Translations under genes and position numbers: made by a program
Origin: Phycisphaerales bacterium PN19_bin_20
GTDB taxonomy: Bacteria; Planctomycetota; Phycisphaerae; Phycisphaerales; UBA1924
Direction of reading: 5' to 3'
NCBI GenBank assembly: GCA_021173225.1
Contig: JAJOLK010000004.1
Coordinates: forward strand, 94,055-158,054
Length of the DNA: 64,000 nt
Notes under the pieces: generated by a model
What the model was told of the DNA's origin: nothing
Database searches by the model: none
What the model saw: the letters and a program-made list of their open reading frames with translations, nothing else
Shown here: positions 63,010-64,000 of the stretch, piece after piece
Position numbering within the stretch: position 1 is the stretch's first letter
How the letters are laid out: each line of letters begins with the position of its first letter

Positions 63010-64000
63010 ATGCTGAACACGCTCTTTACGCGACCCGTCGCCCGTGCTGTCGCCGCTCTGGTTGCCGTCGCCTCGGCCGCTGCCGCCATCGCGCAGCCCA
63101 ACTTGGTCGTCACGGTCATCAGCGCGCCCGCTTCCGGCAGCGAGGGCGGGACCGCCACCGTCGCCTGGACCGTTGCCAACACCGGCAACGCGCCCGCGAC
63201 AGGCAACTGGACCGACCGCGTCACCCTCTCGCGCGACAACGTCATCGGCAACGACGTGTTCATCGGCACCTTCGCTCGCCCCAACGACCTCGCCCCCGGC
63301 GCCACCTACACCACCAGCCAGCAGATCGTCATCCCCCAGGGTGTCTTCGGCAACGGCAACTTCTTCGTCGTCACCACCGACAGCGGTAGCAGCGTCACCG
63401 AGACTGTCGAGACCGACAACGACCTGCTCGACGACGCGCCCATCAACATCGCCGGCGCACTGCCCGACCTGATCGTTACCAACATCATCGCCCCCGCGAC
63501 CACCTCACCCGGCCAGCTGTACACCATCACCTACACCATCCTCAACCAGGGCGGCGGGCAGGCCAACTGGAGCCAGTTCTGGAAGGGTGAACGCATCATC
63601 CTCTCGACCAACGCCACCATCGGCGACGCCGACGACATCATCATCGAGAACGGCGCCTGCTACTGCCTGCTCAACGCCGCGAACAACCAGGACTGCAACC
63701 TCTCGACCATCCTGCTCCCCAACCAGAGCTACACCGTCACCCGCACCTTTACCCTCCCCCAGAGCCTGCCTCCCGCGCAGTACAACCTGGCCATCTGGGC
63801 TGACCGCAGCGACACATGCCGCGTCGGTGGTACTGGGGGCATCATCAACGAGGGCGCCGCTGGCGAGCTGAACAACATCGTCTTCCGCACCGGGCTGGTT
63901 GACGTTCAGGCGCTGTTCCCCAACTTGGCGATCGAGAACTTCAGCGTGGTGCCGGTGGTGGGCAGCAACTTCCTGACGCGGACCAACGTGCGTGTGCAGT
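63010..64000 (+). CDS. Secreted CARDB-repeat protein (cut by window edge)
   Basis: An open frame from ATG 63010 to the window end, about 330 codons, with no stop. The first 25 residues are a signal peptide ending in Ala-Ile-Ala. The rest is beta-rich and repeats a CARDB-like pattern: NLVVTVISAPASGSEGGTATV, then PDLIVTNIIAPATTSPGQLYT, then PNLAIENFSVVPVVGS. Each starts a domain of about 120 residues with a hydrophobic core and polar loops. Such proteins are exported adhesins or surface structures. GGGAGG precedes the start. Its size and C-terminus are not visible. Confidence 0.85.
   Translation, partial: MLNTLFTRPVARAVAALVAVASAAAAIAQPNLVVTVISAPASGSEGGTATVAWTVANTGNAPATGNWTDRVTLSRDNVIGNDVFIGTFARPNDLAPGATYTTSQQIVIPQGVFGNGNFFVVTTDSGSSVTETVETDNDLLDDAPINIAGALPDLIVTNIIAPATTSPGQLYTITYTILNQGGGQANWSQFWKGERIILSTNATIGDADDIIIENGACYCLLNAANNQDCNLSTILLPNQSYTVTRTFTLPQSLPPAQYNLAIWADRSDTCRVGGTGGIINEGAAGELNNIVFRTGLVDVQALFPNLAIENFSVVPVVGSNFLTRTNVRVQ

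Overview
This window looks like a chromosomal segment of a high-GC planctomycete, probably of the class Phycisphaerae. That placement is an inference. It rests on the gene mix (GlnRS and GluRS side by side, a bacterial topoisomerase VI A subunit, secreted CARDB-type repeat proteins) and on a GC-rich, densely packed genome with many Gly/Pro/Ala-rich tails. Nothing in it looks like phage, plasmid, insertion sequence or CRISPR. It is mostly housekeeping sequence with an unusual concentration of DNA-repair genes.

Layout. 1-12.5 kb: the end of an unknown gene and a family 2 glycosyltransferase. A minus-strand block follows with a DMP19-like protein, glnS, a methyltransferase and gltX, then a second glycosyltransferase. 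Another minus-strand run holds aroC, a phytase-esterase-like protein and rmuC. 12.7-17.7 kb: a degenerate receiver protein, groES-groEL with a clear terminator, a gene that appears frameshifted, a membrane-anchored thioredoxin and a YbgC-type thioesterase. 17.8-20.7 kb: a GNAT acetyltransferase, then an RsbW-like kinase, a STAS antagonist and an MlaE-like permease. 20.9-24.6 kb: a CarH-like MerR/B12 photoreceptor divergent from folE, with a class I photolyase downstream; this reads as a light-response module. 24.6-31.2 kb: phoU, a small unknown protein, a class V aminotransferase, cysteine dioxygenase, an SMP-30-like secreted protein, a CDGSH protein and topoisomerase VI subunit A. 31.3-42.9 kb: mutL, a decayed gene, an RseP-type site-2 protease, a minus-strand group (arfB, tsaB, amylo-alpha-1,6-glucosidase), an outer-membrane barrel protein and an FtsX-like permease.

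42.9-49.7 kb holds a translationally coupled repair operon: a metallo-beta-lactamase exonuclease fused to an ATP-dependent DNA ligase, then an Lhr-type helicase and a PdeM-type phosphoesterase. 49.9-56.3 kb holds a PilZ-receiver-HPt-like protein, queF, a TPR lipoprotein, nfo and uvrB. 56.4-64 kb holds a glutathione-peroxidase lipoprotein, a small lipoprotein, a tandem PTPS (QueD family) protein, ribD, a TerC-PGPGW fusion, a second TerC protein and the start of a large secreted CARDB protein cut by the window edge.

The points most worth a second look are the topoisomerase VI A gene with no visible B partner, lying next to mutL; the B12 photoreceptor/folE/photolyase module with an operator-like TGTACA over a predicted -10; the exonuclease-ligase fusion; two probable pseudogenes; and short in-frame tandem repeats inside conserved proteins, including MutL itself. 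All names come from reading motifs by eye; no database search was run.
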